DNA of 64,000 nt from Trichomonas vaginalis G3 (taxonomy: Eukaryota; Parabasalia; Trichomonadida; Trichomonadidae), in assembly GCF_026262505.1 (NCBI RefSeq), contig NC_067207.1, positions 20,118,082 to 20,182,081 of the forward strand. The letters run 5' to 3'. Below the pieces are notes generated by a model, which saw nothing but the letters and a program-made list of their open reading frames with translations, was not told the DNA's origin and ran no database searches. Positions 10,299-19,735 of this stretch are shown piece by piece. The first letter of the stretch is position 1, and each line of letters opens with the position of its first letter. The translations under genes and the position numbers were made by a program.

Positions 10299-11147
10299 TT
10301 ATATTTTTACCGTTCGATAGTAGTTGTATATGAGACTAAGTTCTAAGTAAAACGCATGGTATAATGGAACTATTCTCTTTCTTCCATCTGTAGTAAACCA
10401 TACTTGAAAGTCTGAAATACTTCCACTCGGTGGTTCATATAGCTTTGTAGGTTTTTCGTAAAAGTCATTTGCCAAGCATAAAAAAGAGTTTTGTGCACCA
10501 GAAAATGAAGCATGAACTATAATAGCATCTGAGTCGAAAACATTTTCATATGTTCCATTAGGGTTTTCGACTTCATAAAAGTTCGGGTGTACTGGATATT
10601 CTGCAGGCTGATTTAACATCCTCAAAAATCTATACCATGCCAAGTTGTTATATTTTGTAGAAATATAAACGTCTTCTCCAAGGTCTTCTATTCTATTGAT
10701 TTTAACAGTTGCATTTTTCCTGTCATAAACAATATCGAGATGGTACTCTCCTTCGTCAATGTTGTACTGTTTTGCATATTCGAGATAGATATCGTTTATT
10801 TTTTCTTGAAAAGCTTGAAGAGTTGTTTCTAAGTTTACAAGCAAATTCACTTGTAAAAGTTTTCCCTGTTCAAATTTCTCATACGTACGTTTTTCTTTGT
10901 TATAGTATCGAACTTCAAAACCGACCGTAAATGGGAAACCATGTATGGCTTCTGAAATGAACTTCATTCTACGAAAGCCAATAGCTTTTGTGACGGATGG
11001 GTCTCTTAACCATCTTAACGGGTAGTCAAAACGATAGCCTTCATGCTTTACGGTCTCTGTCTCAAACTTTTGACCGACATTCGTAAAAAGTTCATCTAAT
11101 GGTTTAGTTGTAGCAACTCTTGAATTTTCTTTTTCTATTGGAAGCAT
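10299..11147 (-). CDS. E2 part: minor-capsid (penton-like) candidate, paralogue A
   Basis: The 282-residue, beta-rich protein is a paralogue of the product at 17073-17933. Both share a start of the form (K/D)TKPLD.(L/I)FTN, a block YRFDYP(L/I)RWL, and a C-terminal block SFLC, FY, YEPPS, (S)DFQVWFTT followed by FYLELS.IYNY. The same C-terminal pattern recurs more weakly in the E3 protein at 57662-58519. A gene of this size beside capsid parts in two element lineages suits a single jelly-roll minor capsid protein (inference). The frame looks whole and converges on the preceding gene. Confidence 0.55.
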   Translation of the reverse strand: MLPIEKENSRVATTKPLDELFTNVGQKFETETVKHEGYRFDYPLRWLRDPSVTKAIGFRRMKFISEAIHGFPFTVGFEVRYYNKEKRTYEKFEQGKLLQVNLLVNLETTLQAFQEKINDIYLEYAKQYNIDEGEYHLDIVYDRKNATVKINRIEDLGEDVYISTKYNNLAWYRFLRMLNQPAEYPVHPNFYEVENPNGTYENVFDSDAIIVHASFSGAQNSFLCLANDFYEKPTKLYEPPSGSISDFQVWFTTDGRKRIVPLYHAFYLELSLIYNYYRTVKI

Positions 11148-11166
11148 ATTTTATCTAGAATAAAAA

Positions 11167-12696
11167 TGTCGAAAGAAACAGCGTCTATGAGAGAAATAAA
11201 ACACAACCGACAAACTCATTTTGCAAGCTCTAAATAAAACACAACAAACTTTTCAAACTATTCTAAGATATCTGAGTCATTGAAAGAAGGAACTTAAAAC
11301 TGACGATAAACCCAATGACAGACGAGTTTCTATTTCAAGACAACAAGAACCATACTGTCTGTGTAAATCCAACAAAAGGAACTTTAAACGAGAAACCTAT
11401 AGATGAACTTCTTTTGAAAGCAGATGTTGACAACAAGCTGACAAAGAGTATGTCATTGAAAAAGTTCAAGAAGAACATGACAGAGCAGATGCAACATATG
11501 CAACGAAAGAACATACTCATCCTGAACTAGCGGACAAAACATATGTTGACAATAAAATGTCAAGTGAAGTGACAAGAGCTGAAAACGAATATTCTAAAAA
11601 GACTCATATACATACCATTGCAAATATTACAAACTTACAAGAAACCTTAAACAGGAAAAAGTGACGTTGGACATACACATTCTATATCTGAAATAACAGA
11701 CTTAAACGTTAGCCTTGAAAAGAAAGCTGACAAAACATATGTCAACAGTGAGTTAGAGGAGAAGGTAGATAGGGTTGTATGGCTAGTGCGTTAGTGAGAA
11801 GGCAGATAAGAATATGTGGATGAAAAAGACAATGAAATTAAAGAAAGGGTTGAATGGTATAATGAACGGACATCGAAGATTTTAGAAGGTAAAGCCAATA
11901 CAGGGTGGGTTTCAGGATGTTTAGACCTTAAAGCGGATAAGAACCATACACATACCATTGCAAATATTACAAACTTACAAGAAACCTTAAACAGGAAAAG
12001 TGACGTTGGACATACACACGATTTCTTCGCAACTGTTGCTATAGAAAGTATTGAAGGAACGGTTGAAGAAACTGGTGGGGATGCAATATATTTGTAAACC
12101 TCCTAACTTTCCACAGGTTTAACATCGGATGACGACATAACGACGATGAGAAACATTAGATGTAAAGATGTTTATGTCATGAAGGATGAACATAATACTA
12201 AATTCACTGCTCAGATTTATATGACAAGAAAGCAGACAAACAGAGCTTCAAACATTAAGACAGAATAACTTCAAACATTATATCCTATAGGCTCTATTTA
12301 TACGTCAATGAACTCTACCAGACCAGAAAACAGTTCTGGGTTTTGGAACTTGGACTCAAATAGTCGACAGGTTTTTGTATTGTGCAAACTCTTCAAAGGA
12401 AACAGGTGAAGTAAAACGATTTCAGGTGAAAATTTACCTGCACACAGTCACTACGTAGATTTAAGTACATCTCAAGCAGGTTGGCATAAGCATAATTTTG
12501 GGATTGGCACGCTTGAAAAAGGTAAAGGATATGATGTTAAAGACGACGTTAAGTTTGCTATAAATTGTTACTGGAGTGACACTCAGGGAGATGGAAACCA
12601 TACACATTTCGTTACAGGATATACACAAACAACGGGACAAGTAAAGACTACATGCCACCTTACATGACAGTTTACGCATGGTATAGAATTGCTTAG
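11167..12696 (+). pseudogene. E2 part: phage-type trimeric tail-collar fibre, broken
   Basis: The peptides visible along this stretch are those of a bacteriophage-type fibre. There are repeated KADKNHTHTIANITNLQ-like units, each with an H-x-H pair as in metal-binding trimeric fibre shafts. A collar-domain entry PIGSIYTSMNSTRP follows, and the segment ends YMTVYAWYRIA, the typical end of tail-collar proteins. Such fibres bind receptors in phages. It lies between a minor-capsid candidate and the integrase and meets the integrase tail to tail. It is broken with several breaks. Confidence 0.7.
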
Positions 12697-13648
12697 TCGT
12701 CATTTTCAACTTCTTTAGCATATTCGTCAGGAGTTGTCTTATATTTGTTAGGAACTGTCTTTGAAAGTATACCACCTTGAACTTTGACAAGTTTGAAACG
12801 AGGTCTGACAATAGTAGTTTTATCTTCTGCTTGCAGTGTGTACATTTTGCCATGTTTGCCTAAAACTTCATAATATTCTCTTGTATACTTTCTTCTATTT
12901 TTACGAACACGAACGTGAGTACCTGTCGAGTTCCCATTGTTGTCATAGTCAATAGTATTTCATATGGGTCGCGTTTAGTATTTCTATTTTTACTTTGTCG
13001 CCTTTCTTAAGTTTGAAGCCTGGCATTCTTTCTTGTTTGTCTCTTTTGACTAAACTATTAAATATATAGTCTTTCTCTAAGTCGGGGTTGTTTTTCATTT
13101 CTTCGGGGAGTGGTTTCCCAAACCTTTTTGTTTACGGGTATTGTAAATATTTAAAACTTGTCTCATCTTTGCCATGGAGAAATGTCTGTATTTGTCGTCA
13201 TATGACATTTCATTTGCTTCACCACCTTGTGGTTGGTTTAAGTCTCTTAAGATTTTTATACAACTGTCAATGACACCAAGAGCAGAATGGTTTTGGTCGA
13301 CAATGAAATATTGGTTTACATTTTTTGAACGCAGATAGTTTTTAATATCGTCTGATTTGAAAGAACTTTCACAGTCAGATGTCAGTTTTGTTGGATGGTA
13401 TTTGTCAACGAATATTGTCAAAGCAGTTTTCACATCTAAAATATTTTTGGACTGTAATGGTATGGCTTCACAGTATCTTGTGTTTTGACCGACAAATATT
13501 ACCAGTATGGTGGTCCATCTTCTCTATACCTCGGAATGTTTTCCAAGATATCCATAAACCAAGCATTTGGTGTTGAACTAAAGATTTTTATCATGAGTGC
13601 TTTCTTTGTTGCCTTAGAAACATAGGGGTCCTTGTTTGGATTCGTCAT
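12693..13648 (-). pseudogene. E2 part: retroviral-type (c-int) integrase, broken
   Basis: This is the Polinton integrase that joins element ends to target DNA. The catalytic core is recognisable from LTSDCESSF and, some 35 residues on, DQNHSALGVIDSCIKILRD, matching the second and third acidic positions of the rve core. A basic, beta-rich C-terminal region follows (RPRFKLVKVQGG). It starts at 13648, only 17 bp from the divergent gene at 13666. It is broken, with about two or three breaks. Confidence 0.8.
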
Positions 13649-13665
13649 TTTTTAACCCATAAGAA

Positions 13666-14067
13666 ATGGGTTTATTTGGCGCATTAGCAGGAGTTGCATC
13701 CAGATTTTTGCCCGCAGTGGGAACACTAGCCAGAGGTGCATTTGGAATTGGAAGGAAGATTTTGAGTACATTAGGTATACTGAAAGAGAAAGCACAACCT
13801 ATTATACAAACTGTACAGAAAGGTTGGGAGGTAGCACGAGATGCAGCAAATCTTATTCCAAATCCTGAAACAAGAGGAAAAGTTCAAGGATGGATGGACA
13901 ATGTTTCCAGACAAGCAGGAAACTATTATAACAAAGCAAATGACTACTATAACCAAGCAGGGCACTACATGGACCAAGGTGAAAGATTCTTTAACAGAGG
14001 ATATAACCATGCACAACAGTGGGTAAACAACAACCAACCGCAACCGCCTCAAACGTGGGGAATGTAA
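13666..14067 (+). CDS. E2 part: membrane-active virion-type protein, 133 aa
   Basis: The product starts MGLFGALAGVASRFLPAVG, a glycine-led hydrophobic and amphipathic N-terminus that also fits N-myristoylation. A helical middle and a C-terminal stretch of YYNKANDYYNQAGHYMDQ-type aromatic and Q/N repeats follow, with a P/Q-rich end. The design parallels the 80-residue protein at 10054-10296. It is divergent from the integrase. A capsid-internal membrane-lytic role is suggested by analogy only. The frame looks whole. Confidence 0.5.
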   Translation: MGLFGALAGVASRFLPAVGTLARGAFGIGRKILSTLGILKEKAQPIIQTVQKGWEVARDAANLIPNPETRGKVQGWMDNVSRQAGNYYNKANDYYNQAGHYMDQGERFFNRGYNHAQQWVNNNQPQPPQTWGM

Positions 14068-14086
14068 ATTTTTTTACTGAGATGAA

Positions 14087-14242
14087 ATGAACAATACAGC
14101 ATTGAGACAAATGGGCTCAAGATGGATTTGTCGACTTCCAGCAGTTACACCACCACGTGTTTGTCAAGTTCTTCCTATACCTCAGGAAGTTTTAGACCGA
14201 CTTAAAAAACAACAACAACCAGTTGAAAACAAACCAAACTAA
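14087..14242 (+). CDS. E2 part: small hypothetical protein, 51 aa
   Basis: A short frame begins MNNTALRQMGSRWICRLPAV and ends in a Q-rich tail. It is preceded by TTTTTTTACTGAGATGAA, which is repeated exactly in front of the next gene at 14262, so it very likely has its own promoter and is a real gene. Function is unknown. Confidence 0.5.
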   Translation: MNNTALRQMGSRWICRLPAVTPPRVCQVLPIPQEVLDRLKKQQQPVENKPN

Positions 14243-14261
14243 AATTTTTTACTGAGATGAA

Positions 14262-14835
14262 ATGACCGAAGAAGTTGAAACGGTAGATTTGACACCACAA
14301 ACAAAAAGTTCAGAACCATTGTCAAAACCTGTCAAAGAACTTACAGATGAAGAAAAAATTCAATAATAGAAAGTGCAGGTCTGGAAATACAAACCCTAAC
14401 TACAAAGTCACTTTTCATAGAAATGGAACGGCTAGTATCTCAAAAAAAAACAGACTCTCACAAATAAAATATTGAAGTCTGAAGGAGTTCGAGACAACAG
14501 ATGGAAAAGTATATTTTACCGACGAACAGTTCATTATAGAACATCTCATTGACTTAGAGTCGAAATATTCTAAACTTTACAACAAACACAAAAAGTTGAA
14601 AGGAAAACAAAAACAATGGCATATGATATTTATGAAGATGTTGACGACACAACTCCTGCAAGTGGAAAAGTCAGAGGAACCGAAAAGTGACGAAAAACCG
14701 ATAGAAGAAGAAAAACCAAAAACTGAAGATAAACCAAAACCAAAGTTTAGTTTCAATACTAAACCAAGTCAACCTTCATTAGCTGGTATGGGTTGGCGTC
14801 AAAGACTTATGGCAGCCGGTGGTTATGTTAAGTAA
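14262..14835 (+). pseudogene. E2 part: remnants of one or two small acidic proteins
   Basis: The stretch opens MTEEVETVDLTPQTKSSEP after the same promoter copy as 14087 and ends with a P/K/E-rich peptide closing in RQRLMAAGGYVK. Peptides in between suggest a further helical segment. It is broken, with about two or three breaks, and whether it was one gene or two is unclear. It lies just upstream of the polymerase. Confidence 0.45.
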
Positions 14836-14865
14836 AGAAAAAAATATTTTTTTATTTTTATAAAA

Positions 14866-17018
14866 ATGCCCCCGTATAGAATGGATAGAAAATCTGCTAG
14901 AATAAAAGCAGAGTTGCAAAGATATGGTTGGAGAGTTTCGAAGAATTTTAAATATAGGAAGGGAAGACCCATAAAAGTCTATGACAAACTGGCTGGTCTT
15001 CGCTACGAAATGGACCTAGAAACAGCGCGCGCCAACTATCCAAACAGACTGGAGAGGTTAGAAGAAGAACGTCTTATGGACATGCCTTTCAATGTTACTG
15101 AGCCTCAAGTTGAAGGACACGACGGCTTTGCCAGATTCTACTGGAAACATGACGAACAATTGCATCCTTTGAGAAGGAAAAAAGGAAAAGGTGAAGACGC
15201 ACATGCTCCCATGGAAAGAACAAGATATGCATATGAGAAGTATCGTGAAGTTAGAAGTCAAATTACATCTGGTCGAACCTTTACAGTAAACTTTGACGAA
15301 GGAAAGAACAAAGAAGGCTTCATGGGAGTACTTGCTGCCATACAAGACGGAAATAAGAAAGGATACAATCTCAGACTAACCGTAACAGATTTAGATGGTC
15401 ATATATACTACTCACATGGCAATGTCACAACAGCTGCAATGCTTCTTGACGCTTTCAAGACTACAAAGAGAGAACAAATGGTTGACTCCGACTCAGATAT
15501 TTTGAATGCAATTGAAGGAATTGTAAGCGTGAAGTTCGAATGGTATCAACCTAACCCTCAAGCAGTCAGACAACATGCTGGATACTTCCCGTTCAGAAAT
15601 AAGTCTGACATTGACTTAACAAGGTATGGAATTTACAATTCAATTGAAAAAATTGTCAACGAACCTTGCATTCTTACATGTCTCAGGAACTCTGGTCTTG
15701 TTACAGATGAGAAGATGAAGTATCTTGAGTCATGTGTGAAGACAAGGTACATTCTCAGAGGTCAATTGACAAAGATTGCACCGTTGGCAAATGTGAATAT
15801 CCGAGTCAACATACCTACAGCTAAAGGTTCTTCACATGACGACTATGTTGTTGACAAAGACTTACCATGGTTGAAGATTGTACTTGTCCACAACCACTTC
15901 ATGTTGAACGAAAGTCTTACAAACCCATTGTTCGGAAAAGGCAAGTGCAATATTGTCAGAGCTGTTAACATTCTTTTCGAGAAAGGTTTGTTGGAACCAA
16001 TTCCAGATGACAAGCTGACAGAAACTTTTGTACCAAAAGACGAAACAAACTTTTCATTGTTAGCAAGACCAAAAGTTGTTCCAGACAAAGTTCTAGTACA
16101 AAAGAAGTACACAGTTCCAAAAGGAGTTGGATTGTTCGGATACCAACCTGAACCAGAAGAACTTCCAATGAGGTTGCAAGAACTTCAAGATGCTATAACA
16201 AACTCCCATTGAGACATCCAATCGACGTCAAATTGTATTGGAGAGCATCAGAGTTAGGTCAGAAGGTTTTATATGAAACAGGTTGCTTCGACGATGTTTA
16301 TGAGATAACAGGAGAAGTTTCTCAGAAGATAAGAGACTCGCTTGAATTTCCAAAAACTGGTCCGATTGGATGCGATAAGTTCGACTCAGATGAAAAAATA
16401 TACTATGTCGACCTTAACGCCGCATACATGAGGTTCGTCCAATATATCCCGACTGGAATTCCAAACGAAGATGGTGAGTTCCCAGGAAGGAACTATACAG
16501 TTGGAAAAGTCATACAACAACTGTATGATATTAGGAAAGCTTCAAACCCCAAACTTGCAATGACATTAAAATTGCTTATGAATTCGACATGGGGGTATTC
16601 CATTAAAAAACCTCAAGAGATGAAGAGTAAACATTATGAGAAGGTCGACAACTTTGTTGAAAGGTTTTCTCCTTTTGTTTTGAAATACGAATTTACCGAA
16701 GGTGAAAGTGGCTTAGTAACCACATTAAAACCTATTGTCGAACATTGGTCTTACCCTCAGTTCGCAAAAGCAGTCCTTGACAACTACAACAAATTCTTCT
16801 CCGAAGTCAAATCCAAAATTGTGGTTTACTATGAGAACATCGATGCACTCATGACGAACGAAGAAGGGTATAACAAACTCATTGAAATGGGTTTAGTCGG
16901 TGAAAAGATGGGCTGTTTTAAGCTAGACAAGGTATTTTCCGAAGTTCATGTTCTCTCCAAGCGTAAGTACTGGGCCGTACTTGAAGACGGCACAGAAATA
17001 AAACATTGCATGAAGTAA
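14866..17018 (+). pseudogene. E2 part: protein-primed family B DNA polymerase-like gene, broken
   Basis: Polinton replication polymerase relative. The C-terminal part shows a motif A-like YYVDLNAAYMRF and a motif B-like KLLMNSTWGYS. The N-terminal part aligns loosely with the same region of the E3 polymerase (compare VLVHNHFMLNESL here with the E3 residues around 61.0 kb). No exonuclease motifs were recognised, unlike E3, so this is a distinct polymerase lineage. The promoter TATTTTTATAAAAATG is the same as that of the helicase gene. Broken, about one break. Confidence 0.7.
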
Positions 17019-17072
17019 AAAATTGCATGAAGTAAAAACGTTTTTTAAACAATATATTTTTACATATATTAA

Positions 17073-17933
17073 ATGCTTCAGGTTGAAAAACAAAGAACAA
17101 AAGTAGCAGATACAAAACCGTTAGACTATATCTTTACAAATGCTGGTAGGACTATTTCAGATGAAGAAATTTCATCCGGAGCTTACAGGTTTGACTATCC
17201 AATTCGTTGGCTTCAAAGTCCTTCAGATGCAAAGGCAATAGGATTTAGAAGAGTTTTGTTTTCAAAAAGAACTAACGCTTTTATGTTTGCAGTATATTTT
17301 CATGGTCAGTATGAAGGTTCTGATGGTCTAATAGACAAATTTGACGAAATGAGAATCTTTACAGTTCGTTCAGACGAAAGTCTTGAAAAAACTCTAAATG
17401 ACTTTCAAACTCAAATAAACAAATACTACTGGGAATTTCAAGAAAAATACGATTCTTTACTAAATGGAACATACTATCTGAAACTAGAATATGACAAGAT
17501 GAACTCCACAGTTTCATTTCAAAGGATTGAAAATAACCCTCCAAGAGATACACAGTTTTTATTTTGGGAAGTAGACAAACGTTCTTGGGCACAATTTCTT
17601 CGGTTACTAAACCAGAACGAACCATTGCCACCTGACGGTCCGTTTAAATTTATACGTCCACCAGCAGATTTGACAGTTTATAGAAACGTGTTTGACCCTC
17701 AAAATGTTATGTGTCATGCAAGTTTCAGTTCAAGCAACAATAGTTTTCTTTGTATCGGTAAGGACTTTTATGACCTTACCTCTAAATTCTACGAACCACC
17801 TAGTAACAGTTTCTCTGACTTTCAAGTTTGGTTCACAACAAATGGTGTGCAGCATATAATACCATTGTACTATGACTTTTATCTCGAATTGTCTTTCATA
17901 TATAACTACGGAAAAGTGCTGAAAAAGTATTGA
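17073..17933 (+). CDS. E2 part: minor-capsid (penton-like) candidate, paralogue B
   Basis: The 286-residue protein begins MLQVEKQRTKVADTKPLDY and is a paralogue of 10299-11147. The shared blocks are YRFDYPIRWL, AIGFRR, HASFS, SFLC, KFYEPPS, FQVWFTT and FYLELSFIYNY. The two genes are on opposite strands in different clusters, an old duplication judged by divergence. A jelly-roll minor capsid role is inferred from context and from the weaker E3 counterpart. The frame looks whole; a hairpin module begins directly after the stop. Confidence 0.55.
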   Translation: MLQVEKQRTKVADTKPLDYIFTNAGRTISDEEISSGAYRFDYPIRWLQSPSDAKAIGFRRVLFSKRTNAFMFAVYFHGQYEGSDGLIDKFDEMRIFTVRSDESLEKTLNDFQTQINKYYWEFQEKYDSLLNGTYYLKLEYDKMNSTVSFQRIENNPPRDTQFLFWEVDKRSWAQFLRLLNQNEPLPPDGPFKFIRPPADLTVYRNVFDPQNVMCHASFSSSNNSFLCIGKDFYDLTSKFYEPPSNSFSDFQVWFTTNGVQHIIPLYYDFYLELSFIYNYGKVLKKY

Positions 17934-18012
17934 AAAATATATTTTAGGGTAGAAGGGTATATCTACCCCGTTTTCTACCCTCTTTTCTACCCTCTTGAAT
18001 TTTCATGAATTT
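17934..18012 (+). repeat. E2 hairpin module with GGGTAG core
   Basis: AAAATATATTTTA leads into two direct units (GGGTAGA, then GGGTATA), followed by three inverted TCTACCC units and TTGAATTTTCATGAATTTC. The direct and inverted units can pair into a stem. It starts one base after the stop of the preceding gene. Confidence 0.85.
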
Positions 18013-18112
18013 CCTTAAGATAGAAAAAAATATATTTTAGTTTTATTTTTTTTAAGTTTGGTCATCCTTCACTGTATGACAAATATACTATATTTTACTT
18101 AAAAATATGCAA

Positions 18113-18187
18113 GCGGCTCATAGCTCAGTGGTATGGGCTACCTCGCTACAGACGTCGAAGACCTCGGTTCAAATCCCGATTCGCGCA
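18113..18187 (+). tRNA. tRNA-like gene with polymerase III A and B boxes
   Basis: TAGCTCAGTGG (18121-18131) is a perfect A box and GGTTCAAATCC (18166-18176) a perfect B box. They are 45 bp apart, as in a normal tRNA, and six T (18190-18195) follow as a terminator. The D arm pairs (GCTC/GGGC). The acceptor stem pairs in only three positions and the anticodon and T stems have mismatches, so it is not a good canonical cloverleaf. It may be a tRNA pseudogene or a tRNA-like small RNA. The anticodon cannot be assigned with confidence. Confidence 0.5.
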
Positions 18188-18225
18188 GGTTTTTTCCTTT
18201 TATGCAGTGAAATTTCATGTACATA

Positions 18226-18345
18226 GGTTACTTTGGTGTTAGACCCTAGTGAAGAAAATAGAACGATATAAGTTTACATTTGTAAGGTTACTTTGGTGTT
18301 AGACCCTAATGAAGAAAATAGAACGATAGGAGTTTACATTTGTAA
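18226..18345 (+). repeat. Two tandem copies of a 60-bp repeat
   Basis: GGTTACTTTGGTGTTAGACC starts each copy (18226 and 18286) and the copies differ at a few positions. The pair sits between the tRNA-like gene and the palindromic minisatellite. No coding function is seen. Confidence 0.85.
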
Positions 18346-18352
18346 AGTTGGA

Positions 18353-18687
18353 CGATAAAAATCTCTGCTACTAGCAGTACTGCTACTGTCAGTAAAAGTA
18401 CTGCTACTGTCAGTAAAAGTACTGCTACTGTCAGTAAAAGTACTGCTAGTTGCAGTAAAAAGGAAAATTTGAGAGGGTTTTCGACGATAAAGTACTGCTA
18501 CTGTCAGTAAAAGTACTGCTACTGTCAGTAAAAGTACTGCTACTGTCAGTAAAAGTACTGCTACTGTCAGTAAAAGTACTGCTACTGTCAGTAAAAGTAC
18601 TGCTACTGTCAGAAAAAGTACTGCTACTGTCAGTAAAAGTACTGCTACTGTCAGTAGCAGTACTGCTAGTAGCAGAGATTTTTATCG
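18353..18687. repeat. 21-bp minisatellite enclosed by a perfect 36-nt inverted repeat
   Basis: About a dozen copies of a 21-bp unit built on AGTACTGCTACTGTCAGTAAA fill the interior. The outer arms 18353-18388 and 18652-18687 are exact reverse complements over 36 nt (beginning CGATAAAAATCTCTGC). An internal GACGATAAAGTACTG near 18483 suggests an earlier nested event. The 7-codon reading frame across it is a by-product of the 21-bp period. Confidence 0.9.
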
Positions 18688-18750
18688 TTTGTGGTCCGAC
18701 GGTTAAGCCACAAACGAATGTCCGACGTCCCACCAAAAAATATTTTTTTA

Positions 18751-18770
18751 TTTTTATTGTAAGAACAGAA
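18751..18770 (+). promoter_or_regulatory. Regulator-class promoter signature before KilA-N gene
   Basis: TTTTTATTGTAAGAACAGAA directly abuts the start codon. Nearly the same sequence precedes the genes at 19736 and 21191 and the E3 regulator at 63969, but not the capsid or replication genes. Confidence 0.6.
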
Positions 18771-19433
18771 ATGTCAGTCGAAGCAAAAACGTTCACGAAC
18801 AAATCTAATGGCGAAACATTCACAAAAGGCACTTACAACGGTATTGAAGTCTTACGTAGAGACAAGGATGGTTATATAAATGCAACAAAGATGTGTCAGC
18901 AGTTTAGGAAAGACTTTAGAAGGTTGTTGGAAAATAAGTCCTGGGAAGAGTATTTTAAGGCATTTTGTGAAGAATATACCAACCCGCGGAAAACGGCGGG
19001 TTGCTTTTTATACAAAGTTCATGCAGGAATTCCGGATGAAATCAAACAGGTTAGAGGAATGTATGTAGACCCAAGACTCGTAAACTATATTGCAATGTGG
19101 GCTTCTCCAAAATATTGTATAGCAGTTGGAAAAATTATGGACTCCATAGACAAGAAAGTTCATGAGAAGTTAGATGAAGAAGAACTTGAAGATACAGTAG
19201 AGAATGCAAAACCTTTGTTTGAAGAAGAAGTTAGAAAAATGCATGAAAAACAAATAGAACATGAACGTGAGATATGTTCTGGTTATAGAGATTCTCCATA
19301 CGAACTAGACCAATGGGAACAAGAAGATTTAAAGAGAGAATTTAGAGAATATGAACTCGCTAAGATAACATTAGAAGCTGCAGAAAAGAAGTTAAAAGTT
19401 TGGGGTCGTTTTGTAGAAAAATATTGTGAGTAA
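18771..19433 (+). CDS. E2 part: KilA-N domain DNA-binding protein
   Basis: The 220-residue protein has a KilA-N domain over roughly residues 10-130. Recognisable features are DGYINATKMCQQF near residue 38 and the later block LVNYIAMWASPKYC near residue 103. A charged coiled-coil tail follows. KilA-N proteins are DNA-binding regulators typical of large DNA viruses and phages. A 24-bp perfect-arm hairpin lies within the coding sequence (18980-19003). The frame looks whole, and two hairpin modules follow the stop. Confidence 0.8.
   Translation: MSVEAKTFTNKSNGETFTKGTYNGIEVLRRDKDGYINATKMCQQFRKDFRRLLENKSWEEYFKAFCEEYTNPRKTAGCFLYKVHAGIPDEIKQVRGMYVDPRLVNYIAMWASPKYCIAVGKIMDSIDKKVHEKLDEEELEDTVENAKPLFEEEVRKMHEKQIEHEREICSGYRDSPYELDQWEQEDLKREFREYELAKITLEAAEKKLKVWGRFVEKYCE
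18980..19003. repeat. 24-bp hairpin inside the KilA-N coding sequence
   Basis: CAACCCGC and GCGGGTTG flank an 8-nt loop GGAAAACG. It is much richer in GC than the surrounding gene and is in frame (eight codons). It occupies about the same place in the protein as the hairpin at 22117-22140. Confidence 0.8.
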
Positions 19434-19454
19434 ATGAACCATTTTTTTTCGACA

Positions 19455-19651
19455 AAAATATATTTTAGGGTAGAAGGGTATATCTACCCCGTTTTCTACC
19501 CTCTTTTCTACCATCGTAGAAAACACACAAAACTCTTGAATTTTGTTGCTGAATTCAATAAAAATATATTTTAGGGTAGAAGGGTATATCTACCCCGTTT
19601 TCTACCCTCTTTTTCTACCATCGTAGAAAACACACAAAACTCTTGAATTTT
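19455..19651 (+). repeat. E2 hairpin modules with GGGTAG core, two tandem copies
   Basis: Two copies (19455-19545 and 19561-19651) of the same module as at 17934, here with the last inverted unit replaced by CCATCGTAGAAAACACACAA and closing in ACTCTTGAATTTTG. Both are plus-oriented, between a KilA-N gene and the next gene. Confidence 0.85.
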
Positions 19652-19735
19652 GACACTTTCACAAAAAACATAAAAAACATAAAAAATAAAGTTGGTTTTT
19701 TTAAAAAAATATTTTTTTATTTTTATTGTAAGAAC

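Noticed and set aside
18113-18187. A canonical functional tRNA
   Set aside because: Only three acceptor pairs form and the anticodon and T stems mismatch; kept only as tRNA-like.
18446-18832. Minus-strand frame of T-D-S-S-S-T-F repeats
   Set aside because: It spans the 21-bp minisatellite and the promoter and start of the KilA-N gene; there is no promoter signature.
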